DNA of 64,000 bases from Nocardioides panzhihuensis (lineage in GTDB: Bacteria > Actinomycetota > Actinomycetes > Propionibacteriales > Nocardioidaceae): positions 806,001 to 870,000 of the forward strand of contig NZ_JACBZR010000001.1 of assembly GCF_013408335.1 (NCBI RefSeq), written 5' to 3'. The position numbers and the translations under genes are program-made. Of this stretch, positions 9,990-19,347 are shown piece after piece. Numbering within the stretch: position 1 is the first letter of the stretch; each line of letters starts with the position of its first letter. The notes beneath the pieces were generated by a model. The model was not told the origin of the DNA. It did not search any database and saw only the letters and a list, made by a program, of their open reading frames with translations.

Positions 9990-11216
9990 TTACGGGCGGG
10001 GGAGGCCGGCCGCGGCGTCGTGCTCGTGGATCCAGGCGAGATGGCGGTCGTAGGCGTCAGGTGACCCGAGCCGCTTGTTGCGGGCCTGGGCGCGTGGGCC
10101 GTCGGGCAGGTGGAGGACGTCGGCAGCAGCCACGGCGGCGACCTGGATCCGGCGGGTGCGGTCGCGGCGGCGTACCTCATAGCTGGTTCGGGCACGATCC
10201 CAGTCGTCATCGGCAGCGAGGCAGCCGGCGAGGACGACGGCGTCCTCGATCGCCTGGGCGGCACCTTGGCAGTGGTGGGGGAGCGCCAGGTGAGCGGCAT
10301 CCCCCAAGAGCGTGACCCTGCCGCGCGACCAGGTGGACAGGGGTGGCCGGTGGAAGAGCGCCCAGTGCTCGGAGACCGGCGCCGCAGAGATCATCTGGAC
10401 CACGGCGGGATGCCAGCCGGCGTACGCGTGGATGTGCTCGTCCGGGTCGGCCGGCCAGCCCCACGGCTCCGGGGCCCAGGGCCCGGTCTGTCGCTTGACC
10501 AGGAGGAAGGCATGGTCGCCGCCGCCGACCGGATGGTGCATCAGATGGCCGTCGGCGCCGAGCCACAGCTGCAGCCGGTCGGGATCGGGGAGCAGGGTGA
10601 GCCGCGAGCGCGGGACGGTCCCGCGCCAGGCGAGGCAGCCGGAGAACTGGGCGTCGTCGTAGCCGATGACGAGCTCGCGCAGGATCGAGCGGGCGCCGTC
10701 GGCGCCGATGACCAGATCTGCCTCGACCGACTCGCCGCCGACGAGCTCCAGCACGGCCGGCCCGCCTCCGTCGTCGGCGAGACCGACCACGCGGTGGCCG
10801 AGGTGGAGCCCGTCGGTGCCGAACGCCTCGCGCAGGAGCGCGTGCAGGTCGGCGTGACCGATGCCGTACCCGGGCGCGCCGGTGCGAGCGGCGTAGCCCT
10901 CGGCGGAGAGCAGCCGGCCGATCGCGGCACCGGTGTGACCGTCGCGCCAGATCAGTCCGTCGACTCTCGCCGAGGCGTCACCGAGAGCGGGCTCGATGCC
11001 GATGCGCTCGAGGAGCCGGGTCGCGTTGGCCGGGAGGAAGACGGCGTCGCCGCTCGGTCGCGGATCGGTCGCGGCCTCGTACACCTCGACGTCGATGCCC
11101 AAGCGGCGCAGCTCGACGGCGAGCGTCAGTCCGCCTATGCCGGCTCCGATGATCGTGACCCGCTGCGCGCGTCGGCCCCTGTGCAATGCCGCTCGAGCGA
11201 TCCGGCTGACTGACAT
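9990..11216 (-). CDS. FAD-dependent monooxygenase (UbiH/PHBH family)
   Basis: The 408-residue flavoprotein has the dinucleotide-binding GAGIGGLTLAVELRRLG near the N-terminus and the second FAD motif GDAAHLALPHHCQGAAQAIED toward the C-terminus. The middle contains DLVIGADGARS, the family DG motif. This class hydroxylates aromatic or polyketide-like molecules using NAD(P)H and oxygen; the substrate cannot be assigned. The C-terminal 15 residues end in EHDAAAGLPRP, without a membrane segment. An ACGTT-CGA-AACGT palindrome 20 bp upstream of the start suggests repression by a TetR-type protein not encoded here. Confidence 0.88.
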   Translation of the reverse strand: MSVSRIARAALHRGRRAQRVTIIGAGIGGLTLAVELRRLGIDVEVYEAATDPRPSGDAVFLPANATRLLERIGIEPALGDASARVDGLIWRDGHTGAAIGRLLSAEGYAARTGAPGYGIGHADLHALLREAFGTDGLHLGHRVVGLADDGGGPAVLELVGGESVEADLVIGADGARSILRELVIGYDDAQFSGCLAWRGTVPRSRLTLLPDPDRLQLWLGADGHLMHHPVGGGDHAFLLVKRQTGPWAPEPWGWPADPDEHIHAYAGWHPAVVQMISAAPVSEHWALFHRPPLSTWSRGRVTLLGDAAHLALPHHCQGAAQAIEDAVVLAGCLAADDDWDRARTSYEVRRRDRTRRIQVAAVAAADVLHLPDGPRAQARNKRLGSPDAYDRHLAWIHEHDAAAGLPRP

Positions 11217-11236
11217 TCACGCTCCTTGGGGAGGGT

Positions 11237-11251
11237 TACGTTCGAAACGTA
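11237..11251. promoter_or_regulatory. Palindromic operator upstream of the FAD monooxygenase
   Basis: TACGTT-CGA-AACGTA is a perfect inverted repeat with 6-bp arms, 20-35 bp upstream of the monooxygenase start. The size and position fit a TetR-family operator. No TetR gene is adjacent. Confidence 0.45.
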
Positions 11252-11290
11252 CCTCAGAGACGTGCCTGCTCGTGGATGGTTTCGACAACG

Positions 11291-12304
11291 TCACTTCACG
11301 TCGAGTGTCTGCTCTTTGCCGATGTCGCTGGTCTCGATGGGGCCGAGGCCGAGGAGGTCCAGGGCCAGGTTGCCGAGGTCGGCGTTGCGTACGGGCTGAG
11401 GGCCTTCGTACCCGGGACGCCCCTTGCCCGGATCGCGGTAGTCGTCGGCGTTGAGCCGGTAGAGGTCCTCGCCGGCCCCGGCGTCGGGACCCCAGACGAT
11501 GAACGGGATCCGGTAGTTCTCGTAGACCTTCTCGGAGTGGTTGGTGATCCCGGCTCTGAAGCCGTGGTCGGCGGTCAGGATGACGTCCAGCTCCTTCTCG
11601 AGGCCCGGGTCGGCGTCGATGACATCGAGGAGCCGGCCGACCTGCACATCGGACTCCTCGACGGCGCTCAGGTATTCCGGCGACATCCCACCCGAGGCAT
11701 GGCCGGCGACGTCGGGAAGCGACAGATGTACGAAGGTGAGGTCCCGCTGCTCGGCGGCCAGGTCCTTCGCGGCCTCCGAGACCAGCCGGTCGTGGTCGTC
11801 CACGGCCGCGAAGAGGTCGATGTCGTCCTCCCAGGCGCGCTGCCACAGCTCGAACTTCTGCTTGGTCACGAAGACCCCGGTGCTGAGCCCGGCGTCGTGG
11901 GCGACGGTGAACACCGAGTCCTCCGTCGCCGCGATCGACCTCGACGGGTCGCCGACGTTCCAGGTGACCCCGTGGCCGCCGTCGTCGAGGTCGATCGGGT
12001 CGCCGGTGACCATCCCGGTGTGGTTGGGCAGGGTGATGTTCTTCTCGTAGGCCGTGCGGGCATTGAGCGTCGAGGCGCCCTCGTCGACCAGCCGGTGGAT
12101 GTTGGGCGTCTTCGCCTGCCCGAGCCTCGCGAGCGCGTCCGGGTTCAACCCGTCGATCGAGATCGCGAGCACCTTCCGGTCGACCTGGCTGGGCTCACGC
12201 TCCTCGCGGTCGGCACCGTCGGGCAGCGCGGTGAGCGCCACGACGAGCACGACGGCGATGAAGACACCGACGGAGACGAGCGGGAAGAGGCGACGCACCG
12301 GCAC
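11291..12304 (-). CDS. Alkaline-phosphatase-fold phosphodiesterase/nucleotide pyrophosphatase-like, membrane-anchored
   Basis: The 337-residue protein begins with a signal-anchor helix (about 5-28), so the catalytic domain faces outward. Metal-site motifs of the superfamily are visible: AISIDGLNPDAL with the first Asp, the nucleophile Thr in NITLPNHTGMVTG, SLPDVAGH, and the late ILTADHGF with the following H. These match type I phosphodiesterase/nucleotide pyrophosphatases. Substrates could be nucleotides, sugar-phosphates or lipids. It is divergent from murI over 170 bp. Confidence 0.85.
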   Translation of the reverse strand: MPVRRLFPLVSVGVFIAVVLVVALTALPDGADREEREPSQVDRKVLAISIDGLNPDALARLGQAKTPNIHRLVDEGASTLNARTAYEKNITLPNHTGMVTGDPIDLDDGGHGVTWNVGDPSRSIAATEDSVFTVAHDAGLSTGVFVTKQKFELWQRAWEDDIDLFAAVDDHDRLVSEAAKDLAAEQRDLTFVHLSLPDVAGHASGGMSPEYLSAVEESDVQVGRLLDVIDADPGLEKELDVILTADHGFRAGITNHSEKVYENYRIPFIVWGPDAGAGEDLYRLNADDYRDPGKGRPGYEGPQPVRNADLGNLALDLLGLGPIETSDIGKEQTLDVK

Positions 12305-12460
12305 ACCTTAAGTGAACCCGATGGCGCCCAAGGCGAACGTGCAGCGAATGTCCAGTGACTGAGTCGAGTTCGGTCTGCCGCGCGCCGCTCGTGAACGTGA
12401 GATGGATCTCGGGTGAGTCTCGAGTGACCCCCAGCACTGCGAAGAGGCGGTGTTTGGGCC

Positions 12461-12466
12461 TAGCCT
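12461..12466 (+). promoter_or_regulatory. -10 element for a leaderless murI transcript
   Basis: TAGCCT ends 8 nt before the GTG at 12475; no ribosome-binding site is present. It supports GTG 12475 rather than the ATG at 12355 as the start. Confidence 0.5.
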
Positions 12467-12474
12467 TGACGATC

Positions 12475-13332
12475 GTGCAGTCCGTCTCGTCCCTGGGTTC
12501 GCCCTCGCCCCTGGGTTCAGCCCAGCCCGATCGCGACGCCCCGATCGGGATCTTCGACTCGGGCTTCGGCGGTCTCACGGTGGCGCGGTCCGTGATCGAC
12601 CAGCTCGCCCACGAGTCGATCCTCTACGTCGGCGACACCGCCCGCGCCCCCTACGGTCCCAAGCCGATCGCCGAGGTCCGCGAGTATGCCCTCGAGTGCC
12701 TCGACCACCTCGTCGAGCAGGGCGTGAAAGCCCTGGTCATCGCCTGCAACTCCGCCTCGGCGGCGATGCTGCGCGACGCCCGTGAGCGCTACCGGCCGCT
12801 GCCAGTGGTCGAGGTCATCCTGCCCGCCACCCGTCGCGCCGTCGCCGCCTCCCGCACCGGTCGGATCGGGGTCATCTGCACCCGTGCGACGGCCGAGTCG
12901 ATGGCGTACGACGACGCCTTCGCCGCCGCGCCGCACGTCTCGCTGCACACCCGGGCCTGTCCTCGGTTCGTGCCCTTCGTCGAGGCCGGCACCACGGGAG
13001 GCGAGGAGCTTCTCGCCGCAGCGCACGAGTACCTGGATCCGCTGACCAGCGCCGGGGTCGACACGCTGATCCTCGGATGCACCCACTATCCGCTCCTGAC
13101 TGGTGTGATCTCTTATGTGATGGGCGACAACGTGACGTTGGTCAGCAGCGCCGAGGAGTCGGCGAAGGACGTCTACCGCGTCCTCGCCGAGAACGACCTG
13201 ATGCGCGAGGGCGGGGAGCCGACCTACACGTTCCTCACCACCGGCAACCCGGCCGAGTTCAAGGCGATCGGCGCCCGGTTCCTCGGCCCGGAGCTCGCGG
13301 CCGCGCAGCAGTTCGCCGGAGGCATGGGATGA
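12475..13332 (+). CDS. murI: Glutamate racemase
   Basis: The 285-residue enzyme converts L- to D-glutamate for peptidoglycan. Both catalytic cysteines are present, C91 (IACNSASAA) and C202 (GCTHYPLL, with H204), as is the N-terminal D28 in GIFDSGFGG and the loop [14 protein letters not shown] 12475 was chosen because a -10 hexamer lies just upstream and the N-terminal extension is then only about 20 residues. The stop overlaps the start of the next gene (ATGA), which couples it to the metallo-beta-lactamase-fold protein, as in mycobacteria. Confidence 0.95.
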   Translation: MQSVSSLGSPSPLGSAQPDRDAPIGIFDSGFGGLTVARSVIDQLAHESILYVGDTARAPYGPKPIAEVREYALECLDHLVEQGVKALVIACNSASAAMLRDARERYRPLPVVEVILPATRRAVAASRTGRIGVICTRATAESMAYDDAFAAAPHVSLHTRACPRFVPFVEAGTTGGEELLAAAHEYLDPLTSAGVDTLILGCTHYPLLTGVISYVMGDNVTLVSSAEESAKDVYRVLAENDLMREGGEPTYTFLTTGNPAEFKAIGARFLGPELAAAQQFAGGMG

Positions 13333-14099
13333 CCTCCGGGATGCGGCTGACCATCATCGGGTGCTCGGGCTCCTATCCCGGACCCGACAGCCCGGCCTCC
13401 TGCTATCTCGTCGAGGCCGACGACTCGACGGGTCGGACTTGGCGGATCGTGCTCGACATGGGCAACGGCGCGCTCGGTGTTCTGCAGCGCTACGTCGACC
13501 CGCTGCTGATCGACGCGGTCCTGATCTCCCACCTGCACGCCGACCACTGTGTCGACATGACCTCCTACTACGTCCTACGCAAGTGGCACCCGACCGGCCC
13601 GCAGCCGCCGATCCCGGTCTACGGCCCCAAGGGCACCGGCCGCCGGTTGGCGAAGGCCTACGACCTGCCCAAGCGCCCCGGGATGCGCGAGGAGTTCGCG
13701 TTCTCGACCTACACCGGGCAGATCAACCTCGGGCCGTTCGTGATCACCCCGACCGCCGTGGAGCATCCGGTCGATGCGTACGGGCTCCGGATCGAGGCGA
13801 ACGGCAAGGTCATCGGCTACAGCGGTGACACCGCCGAGACCGAGGCGCTCCTCGACATCGCCGCGGACGCCGACCTGTTCCTGTGCGAGGCCGCCTTCCG
13901 CGACGGCGTCGACAACCCGCCCGGCGTGCACATCACCGGCGTCCACGCGGGCGAGTACGCCACCAAGGCCCGGGCCAAGAAGCTGATCGTCACCCACGTC
14001 CCGCCCTGGCACGACTCCGCCGACGCCGTGCGCGAGGCCCGCTCGGCATACGAGGGGCCGATCGAGCTGGCGGCCACGGGGGCCGTCTACGAGGTCTGA
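13329..14099 (+). CDS. Metallo-beta-lactamase-fold hydrolase, Rv1339-like (possible cAMP phosphodiesterase)
   Basis: The 256-residue protein has the MBL metal motif H68-L-H70-A-D72-H73 and a C-terminal VTHVPPWHD with further metal ligands. The short N-terminus [20 protein letters not shown] and its place after murI identify it as the orthologue of Rv1339, which from memory is reported as an atypical class II cAMP phosphodiesterase. It would act in the cytoplasm on cyclic nucleotides. The translation start overlaps the murI stop by 4 bp. Without that literature link it could only be called an MBL-fold (RNase Z-like) hydrolase. Confidence 0.88.
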   Translation: MTSGMRLTIIGCSGSYPGPDSPASCYLVEADDSTGRTWRIVLDMGNGALGVLQRYVDPLLIDAVLISHLHADHCVDMTSYYVLRKWHPTGPQPPIPVYGPKGTGRRLAKAYDLPKRPGMREEFAFSTYTGQINLGPFVITPTAVEHPVDAYGLRIEANGKVIGYSGDTAETEALLDIAADADLFLCEAAFRDGVDNPPGVHITGVHAGEYATKARAKKLIVTHVPPWHDSADAVREARSAYEGPIELAATGAVYEV

Positions 14100-14101
14100 G
14101 G

Positions 14102-14788
14102 CTAGACCAACCCGGCGTCGTGGACCGTGATCGCGATCTGGACGCGGTTGGTGGCGCCGAGCTTGTCGAAGAGACGGGAGACGTGCGCCTTGACGGTCGG
14201 GATCGAGAGGTAGAGCTCCTTGGCGATCTCGGCGTTGCTCAGCCCGCGCCCGACAGCGAGCGCGACCTCGTGCTCACGCTCGGTGAGGGTGTCGAGCCGG
14301 CGTACGGCGGCAGCGGCGCGCTCACCGGTCGGCTCGGCTCGGAGCCGGGTGATCAGGGTGCGCGTGGCCCTGGGGGAGAGGATCGCCTCCCCGACCATGA
14401 CCGTACGGATCGCGGCGACGATCTCGGGCGGAGGAGTGTCCTTGAGGAGGAACCCGTCGGCGCCTGCGGCGAGCGCGTCTACGACGTACTCGTCGGCGCC
14501 GAAGGTGGTCAGCACGATCACGTGCGGAGGTTTGGCCTCGGCCAGCACCCGACGGGTCGCCTCGAGCCCGTTGACCCGCGGCATCCGGATGTCCATCAGC
14601 ACCACATCAGGGGCGGCCGTACGGACCAGGGTGAGCGCCTCCTGGCCGTCGGTCGCCTCGCCGACGACCTCGATGTCGGCCTGACCGCCGAGCATCAGGC
14701 CGAGGGCTGAACGCACGAGCGGGTCGTCGTCGACGATCCCCACCTTGATCTTGATCGGGCTGTCCGGGCTGGCCTCTAGGCTGTTCAC
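14102..14788 (-). CDS. NarL/LuxR-family response regulator
   Basis: The 228-residue regulator has the receiver domain with DDD at 20-22, phosphoacceptor D66 (VVLMDIRMP) and K115 (FLLKDTP), then a LuxR helix-turn-helix at about 160-225 (LTEREHEVALAVGRGLSNAEIAKEL). The start is GTG 14788, which overlaps the kinase stop as GTGA, so kinase and regulator are translationally coupled. It probably controls the divergent ATPase/permease genes at 16082. It ends 2 bp past the stop of the convergent MBL gene. Confidence 0.93.
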   Translation of the reverse strand: MNSLEASPDSPIKIKVGIVDDDPLVRSALGLMLGGQADIEVVGEATDGQEALTLVRTAAPDVVLMDIRMPRVNGLEATRRVLAEAKPPHVIVLTTFGADEYVVDALAAGADGFLLKDTPPPEIVAAIRTVMVGEAILSPRATRTLITRLRAEPTGERAAAAVRRLDTLTEREHEVALAVGRGLSNAEIAKELYLSIPTVKAHVSRLFDKLGATNRVQIAITVHDAGLV

Positions 14789-15957
14789 TGGCCCCACGGT
14801 AGCCAGGCTTCGAGGATGAAGACATCCTTTTCCGTGCGGTGCGTGAGCCGACCGCCGGCGAGGTCGACGCGTTCGGTGAGCCCGATGAGGCCGAGGCCGG
14901 AGCCGGGAGTGTTGGAGTCGAAGCCGAGCCGGTTGCGCAGCAGCACGTCGATCCCGTGCTCCTCGGAGCCCCGCAACGACACCTTCAGGGCCGCGCCGGG
15001 CGCATGCTTGCGGGCGTTGGTGATGCCCTCCTGCACGACCCGGTAGATCGAGCGCCCGACCGCCTCCGGCGGGGATCCATCGACGTCGTCCTCCATGGTG
15101 ATGTTCATGCCGCCGGCACGAGTCTCCTCGACGAGACGGCCGAGATCTGCGTACGTCGGCTGGGGCGCGGTCTCGGGATCCTCGCCGTTGCCGCGGAGCA
15201 CCCCGAGGACGGTACGAAGGTCCTCGAGCGCCCGGTGGGCGCCGTCGCGGATGGTGCTCACCTCGGTCCGGAGCTGGTCGCCGGAGAGGTCCTCGCGGTA
15301 GGCGAGCGCCCCCGCCTGCATCGCGATGTGGGAGATCCGGTGGGCGAGCACGTCGTGCATCTCGCGAGCGATCCGCCGCCGCTCGGTCTCGCGCGCCTGG
15401 GCGACACGCAGCGCCTGCTCGGCCTCGGCGGTCTCGGCGCGGAGCCGGAGCGCGGCGATCAGCTCGCGCCGCGAGCCGATGTACATGCCCCAGGCGACCA
15501 TCGCCGCGATGATCACCACGCTGAGACCGATGTTGAGTCCCCACATCGCGAACGCCGAGGGTCCGATCGAGGGGGTGGAGGAGTCCATCACGCCGAACCA
15601 GAACATCCCGGCCGCGAAGCTGAGCAGCGAGACGGGGATGATCTCGCGCCAGCGCCGCCGCGTCGCCAGCGAGACCAGGGCGAGGGCGGACGCACCCGCT
15701 GCGAGGATCGAGAATGCGCTGGCGATGGTGACGATGGTGGTGATCGTGACCGGCCAGCGACGCCGCCAGAAGACCAGGACCAGGCTGATGAGGCCGAGGC
15801 CGAGGTCGAGCCCGAAACGCCAGTCCGGCCAGCCGCCGACGCTGCTGGTCAACCCGAGCGCACTGATTCCCAGCGCCGCGAGATAGCGCCAGACGTGTCC
15901 CCACAGACTCAGGCGCGGCTGATAGTCGTCGGGCGAGCGTTGTTGCACGCCCTCCAC
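14785..15957 (-). CDS. Sensor histidine kinase, HisKA_3 type
   Basis: The 390-residue kinase has five or six hydrophobic helices (about 22-160), a short coiled coil (about 165-195), the phosphoacceptor H201 (RRRIAREMHDVLAHRISH) and an ATPase domain with NARKHAPGAALKVSL and GSGLGLIGLTERV. The first Gly-rich box of the ATPase domain (normally DxGxG) reads LLRNRLGFDSN, so it is degenerate while the second is normal. It is divergent from the exporter ATPase gene with 124 bp between starts, where the regulator probably binds. Confidence 0.92.
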   Translation of the reverse strand: MEGVQQRSPDDYQPRLSLWGHVWRYLAALGISALGLTSSVGGWPDWRFGLDLGLGLISLVLVFWRRRWPVTITTIVTIASAFSILAAGASALALVSLATRRRWREIIPVSLLSFAAGMFWFGVMDSSTPSIGPSAFAMWGLNIGLSVVIIAAMVAWGMYIGSRRELIAALRLRAETAEAEQALRVAQARETERRRIAREMHDVLAHRISHIAMQAGALAYREDLSGDQLRTEVSTIRDGAHRALEDLRTVLGVLRGNGEDPETAPQPTYADLGRLVEETRAGGMNITMEDDVDGSPPEAVGRSIYRVVQEGITNARKHAPGAALKVSLRGSEEHGIDVLLRNRLGFDSNTPGSGLGLIGLTERVDLAGGRLTHRTEKDVFILEAWLPWGQ

Positions 15958-16081
15958 GTTAGTGAACCTGAGTCCGGCGGACCCGATGCCGCGGTCGAGA
16001 CCGGCCCCATACTTTCGTCGGGTCGCAGGTCATCCGTATGTCCGATGCAGTTCAGGCGGCTCGCAGGGCAGGATGTGCATC

Positions 16082-17011
16082 ATGATCAAAGTCGAAGGAC
16101 TGACGAGGGTCTACGGGACCTTCACCGCGGTCGACGACGTGTCGTTCACCGCCGAGGCCGGCAAAGTCACCGGCTTCCTCGGACCGAACGGCGCGGGTAA
16201 GTCGACCACCATGCGCATCATGGTCGGCCTGACCAACGCAACACGTGGTCGGGCAACGATCGACGGCAGCCTCTATGCCGACCTCCCCAACCCGGGCCGC
16301 CACGTCGGTGTGCTGCTCGACGCCAGCGCTCAGCACGACGGCCGCACCGGCCGCGAGGTGCTCACGCTCGCCGCGATGACGATGGGCCTGCCCAAGTCGC
16401 GCGTCGACGAGATGCTCGAGCTGGTCTCACTGACGCCGGCGGAGTCCAAGCGCCGCATCAAGAACTACTCCCTGGGCATGAAGCAGCGTCTGGGCATCGC
16501 GCACGCGCTGATCGGCGACCCCAAGGTGCTGATCCTGGACGAGCCGGCCAACGGTCTCGACCCGGCCGGCATCCGCTGGATGCGTGGCCTGCTGAAGGAG
16601 TACGCCGACCGCGGCGGCACCGTCCTGCTCTCGTCCCACCTGCTGCACGAGGTCGAGCAGATCGCCGACGAGCTGATCCTCATCGGCAACGGCCGCATCG
16701 TCGCCCAGGGCACCAAGGACACGATCCTGACCGGCCAGGGCGCCGCAGGCCAGGCGCTGGTCACCTCCCTGGACAACGAGGCGCTCACCGTCGCGCTCAA
16801 GGCCAAGGGCTACAGCGTCGAGCCGGTCGGCACCGGCATGCGCGTCTCCGCCGCGCCTGCTGAGGTCGGCAAGGCAGCGCTGGAGGCCAATGTCGTGCTC
16901 ACCGATCTTCGTGACGGCGGCGCCGGGCTCGAGGACATCTTCCTGCAGCTCACCGCGGAAACCCAGCGCGAGAGCACCGCCCAGATCCACGCCGAAGGAG
17001 CCTCCGCATGA
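16082..17011 (+). CDS. ABC-2 type exporter, ATP-binding subunit
   Basis: The 309-residue ATPase has Walker [10 protein letters not shown] (K40), signature SLGMKQR (a variant of LSGGQ; S130-L-G-M) and Walker B LILDEP with E154. The LGM signature is common in bacitracin/lantibiotic-type exporters (BcrA family). The start at ATG 16082 has AGGA 8 nt upstream; further in-frame ATGs upstream lie in non-coding-looking sequence. The stop overlaps the permease start (ATGA). Confidence 0.92.
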   Translation: MIKVEGLTRVYGTFTAVDDVSFTAEAGKVTGFLGPNGAGKSTTMRIMVGLTNATRGRATIDGSLYADLPNPGRHVGVLLDASAQHDGRTGREVLTLAAMTMGLPKSRVDEMLELVSLTPAESKRRIKNYSLGMKQRLGIAHALIGDPKVLILDEPANGLDPAGIRWMRGLLKEYADRGGTVLLSSHLLHEVEQIADELILIGNGRIVAQGTKDTILTGQGAAGQALVTSLDNEALTVALKAKGYSVEPVGTGMRVSAAPAEVGKAALEANVVLTDLRDGGAGLEDIFLQLTAETQRESTAQIHAEGASA

Positions 17012-17844
17012 GCGCCGTATCCGTAGCGCCGTCGACCCCGATGCCCACCGCCACCAAGGTGCCGTTCGGCCGCCTGGTGCTGGTCGAGTGGCGAAAGATG
17101 ACCGACACCCGCGCCGGCCGCGTCATGCTGATGATCACCGGCGGGCTGATCGCCCTGGTCGCCGCCGTCATCCTGCTCATCACGGCGCTGGCCGACATGA
17201 CCGCGCTGCCCGCCTACACCTGGATGAGCGCGCTCTCCTTCCCGGTGTCGCTGCTGGTGCCGGTGCTGGCGATCATGATCGTGACCCAGGAGTGGGGCCA
17301 GCGCACCCACATGGTCACCTTCACCCTCGAGCCGAGCCGGCTCAAGATCGTGTTCGCGAAGCTCGTCGCGGTCTTCGTCCTCGGTGTCGTGACCATGGCC
17401 ATCGCCGTCGGCATCGGAGCGATCGGGACCGTGGCCGGCGCGGCGATCGCCGGGTCGGAGGCGAACTGGAACGTCACCGGCGAGGCGCTTGCCTGGACCC
17501 TGGCGACGCAGGTTCTCTACCTGCTCATGGGCTTCGGCTTCGCGATGCTGCTGCTCAACACCCCGGCCGCGCTGGTCATCTACTACGGCTACACGCTGAT
17601 CCTGGAGGCCTCGGTCTTCAGCGCCCTCTACTTCATCTTCGACTGGGCGCAGAACATCTTCCCGTGGATCTCGATGCAGGTCGCGATGATGCCGTTCATC
17701 GCAGGCAACGAGATGGAGGCGGCTGGAGTCACCGTCGAGGACGGGGCGCTCGGATACGCCAGGCTCTTCACCTCGATCGCGCTGTGGGTCGGGCTGCCGC
17801 TGGTGCTCGGCACGATGCGGGTCCTCAAGTCCGAGCTGAAGTAG
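17008..17844 (+). CDS. ABC-2 type permease (BcrB/lantibiotic-exporter-like)
   Basis: The 278-residue membrane protein has about six transmembrane helices after a 30-residue cytoplasmic N-terminus. The pattern [20 protein letters not shown] between helices 2 and 3 is typical of ABC-2 permeases that handle membrane-active peptides. It partners the ATPase encoded directly upstream. A strong hairpin 20 bp after the stop ends this two-gene operon. Confidence 0.88.
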   Translation: MSAVSVAPSTPMPTATKVPFGRLVLVEWRKMTDTRAGRVMLMITGGLIALVAAVILLITALADMTALPAYTWMSALSFPVSLLVPVLAIMIVTQEWGQRTHMVTFTLEPSRLKIVFAKLVAVFVLGVVTMAIAVGIGAIGTVAGAAIAGSEANWNVTGEALAWTLATQVLYLLMGFGFAMLLLNTPAALVIYYGYTLILEASVFSALYFIFDWAQNIFPWISMQVAMMPFIAGNEMEAAGVTVEDGALGYARLFTSIALWVGLPLVLGTMRVLKSELK

Positions 17845-17863
17845 CTCTTCGGCTGATCGCGAC

Positions 17864-17909
17864 ACGACACGCGGGGGTGGGTGCTTCGGCACCCGCCCCC
17901 GCGTGTCGT
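17864..17909 (+). terminator. Strong hairpin after the exporter operon
   Basis: A 21-bp stem (17864-17884 with 17889-17909, one G/T pair) closes over a TTCG tetraloop. No clear U-tract follows, which is common in actinobacteria. Confidence 0.8.
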
Positions 17910-17951
17910 CCGCTGTGCTCTGCGGACCGGAACCGTTGCGGATGTGAAGGA

Positions 17952-17972
17952 TGTGGCGCCTCAGGCGTCACA
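17952..17972. promoter_or_regulatory. Palindrome TGTGGCGCC-N3-GGCGTCACA, copy 1
   Basis: The arms are identical to those at 63845-63865, with a different 3-nt centre (TCA here, CCG there). This copy lies 49 bp upstream of rph. It could be an operator or a small hairpin. Confidence 0.45.
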
Positions 17973-18007
17973 GGCGTAACCATTACGGTCCACCTCGCTC
18001 GGTCCCC

Positions 18008-18013
18008 TAGGGT
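18008..18013 (+). promoter_or_regulatory. -10 element for a leaderless rph transcript
   Basis: TAGGGT ends 7 nt before the GTG start of rph at 18021. Confidence 0.5.
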
Positions 18014-18020
18014 GGTGCGC

Positions 18021-18728
18021 GTGACGAATCGAGCAGACGGGCGCGCCGACGACGAGCTGCGCCCCATCAAGATCACCCGCAACTGGCTCGACCACGCGGC
18101 CGGTTCCGTCCTCATCGAGTTCGGCAAGACCCGCGTCCTGTGCGCCGCCTCTGCCTCCGAGGGCGTGCCGCGCTGGCGCAAGGGCTCCGGGCTGGGCTGG
18201 GTGACGGCGGAGTACGCGATGCTCCCGGCCGCCACCCACGAGCGCTCCTCGCGCGAGTCGGTGAAGGGCAAGATCGGCGGACGTACCCACGAGATCTCCC
18301 GCCTGGTCGGGCGCTCGCTGCGCGCCGTGATCGACTACAAGGCGCTGGGCGAGAACACGATCAACATCGACTGCGACGTGCTGCAGGCCGACGGTGGGAC
18401 GCGCACCGCCGCGATCACCGGTGCCTACGTCGCCCTCGCAGACGCGGTCGCCTCGCTGGGCGTCTCGAAGGCGCTGACCGGCTCCGTCGCGGCGATCTCG
18501 GTCGGGATCATCGACGGCGCGCCGCGGCTCGACCTGCCCTACGAGGAGGATGTCCGCGCCGAGACCGACATGAACATCGTGATGACCGGCGAGGGCAAGT
18601 TCGTCGAGGTCCAGGGCACCGCCGAGGGCGTCGCCTTCGACCGCGCCGAGCTCGACGCCCTGCTGGTGCTGGGCGAGAAGGGCTGCGCCGACCTGACCAA
18701 GCTGCAGGAGGCCGCACTTGCCGGCTGA
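18021..18728 (+). CDS. rph: RNase PH (tRNA nucleotidyltransferase, phosphorolytic exonuclease)
   Basis: The 235-residue enzyme trims the 3' ends of tRNA precursors with inorganic phosphate. Family motifs include the start [30 protein letters not shown] and the phosphate-site region [23 protein letters not shown]. Length is normal. The frame is open much further upstream, through the exporter operon, but GTG 18021 lies right after a -10 hexamer and gives the family N-terminus. It overlaps the XTP pyrophosphatase gene by 11 bp. Confidence 0.96.
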   Translation: MTNRADGRADDELRPIKITRNWLDHAAGSVLIEFGKTRVLCAASASEGVPRWRKGSGLGWVTAEYAMLPAATHERSSRESVKGKIGGRTHEISRLVGRSLRAVIDYKALGENTINIDCDVLQADGGTRTAAITGAYVALADAVASLGVSKALTGSVAAISVGIIDGAPRLDLPYEEDVRAETDMNIVMTGEGKFVEVQGTAEGVAFDRAELDALLVLGEKGCADLTKLQEAALAG

Positions 18729-19347
18729 GCCGAAGATCCACGTCGCCTCGCGCAACGCCAAGAAGCTGGGGGAGATGTTCCGCATCCTCTCGCCGCTGGT
18801 GCCCGGGGTCTCGGTCGTCGGCCTCGACGACGTCACCCACTACGACGAGCCCGTCGAGGACGCGCCGACGTTCGAGGGCAACGCGCTGATCAAGGCCAGG
18901 GCCGGCTTCTCGGCCACCGGGCTGCCGACCGTCGCGGACGACTCGGGCCTCTGCGTCGACGCGCTCAACGGCATGCCGGGCGTGCTCTCGGCCCGCTGGG
19001 GCGGCCCTCCGCTGGGCTCGAAGGATCTGGCCGACGAGCGCAACAACTCGCTGCTCCTGGCGCAGCTCTCCGACGTCCCCGACGACCGTCGCGGCGCCCA
19101 CTTCGCGTGCGCGATCGCGTTCGTCTGGGACGGCGGCGAGATCGTCGTCGAGGGCCGCATGGACGGGCGGGTTCTCCGTGAGATCCGTGGCTCCGGCGGT
19201 TTCGGCTACGACGTGCTGTTCGTCGCCGACGACACCGAGGACGGGCGTACGTCGGCCGAGCTCTCGATCGAGGAGAAGGACGCGATCTCCCACCGTGGCC
19301 GCGCCCTGCGGGAGATCGCTCCTCAGATCGCGTCGCTGCTGAGCTGA
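18718..19347 (+). CDS. rdgB: XTP/dITP diphosphatase (nucleoside-triphosphate pyrophosphatase, Ham1)
   Basis: The 209-residue enzyme removes deaminated purine nucleotides. Motifs are the N-terminal [12 protein letters not shown], the metal-binding [23 protein letters not shown] and the C-terminal [15 protein letters not shown]. The start codon is TTG at 18718, inside the rph end (11-bp overlap). The two housekeeping genes are also adjacent in mycobacteria (Rv1340/Rv1341). The 3' end overlaps that of the convergent CcdA gene by 25 bp. Confidence 0.94.
   Translation: MPAEPKIHVASRNAKKLGEMFRILSPLVPGVSVVGLDDVTHYDEPVEDAPTFEGNALIKARAGFSATGLPTVADDSGLCVDALNGMPGVLSARWGGPPLGSKDLADERNNSLLLAQLSDVPDDRRGAHFACAIAFVWDGGEIVVEGRMDGRVLREIRGSGGFGYDVLFVADDTEDGRTSAELSIEEKDAISHRGRALREIAPQIASLLS

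Noticed and set aside
17952..17972. CRP/GlxR-type binding site
   Set aside because: TGTG and CACA ends are present, but the spacing gives 21 bp instead of 16 and the centre is wrong.
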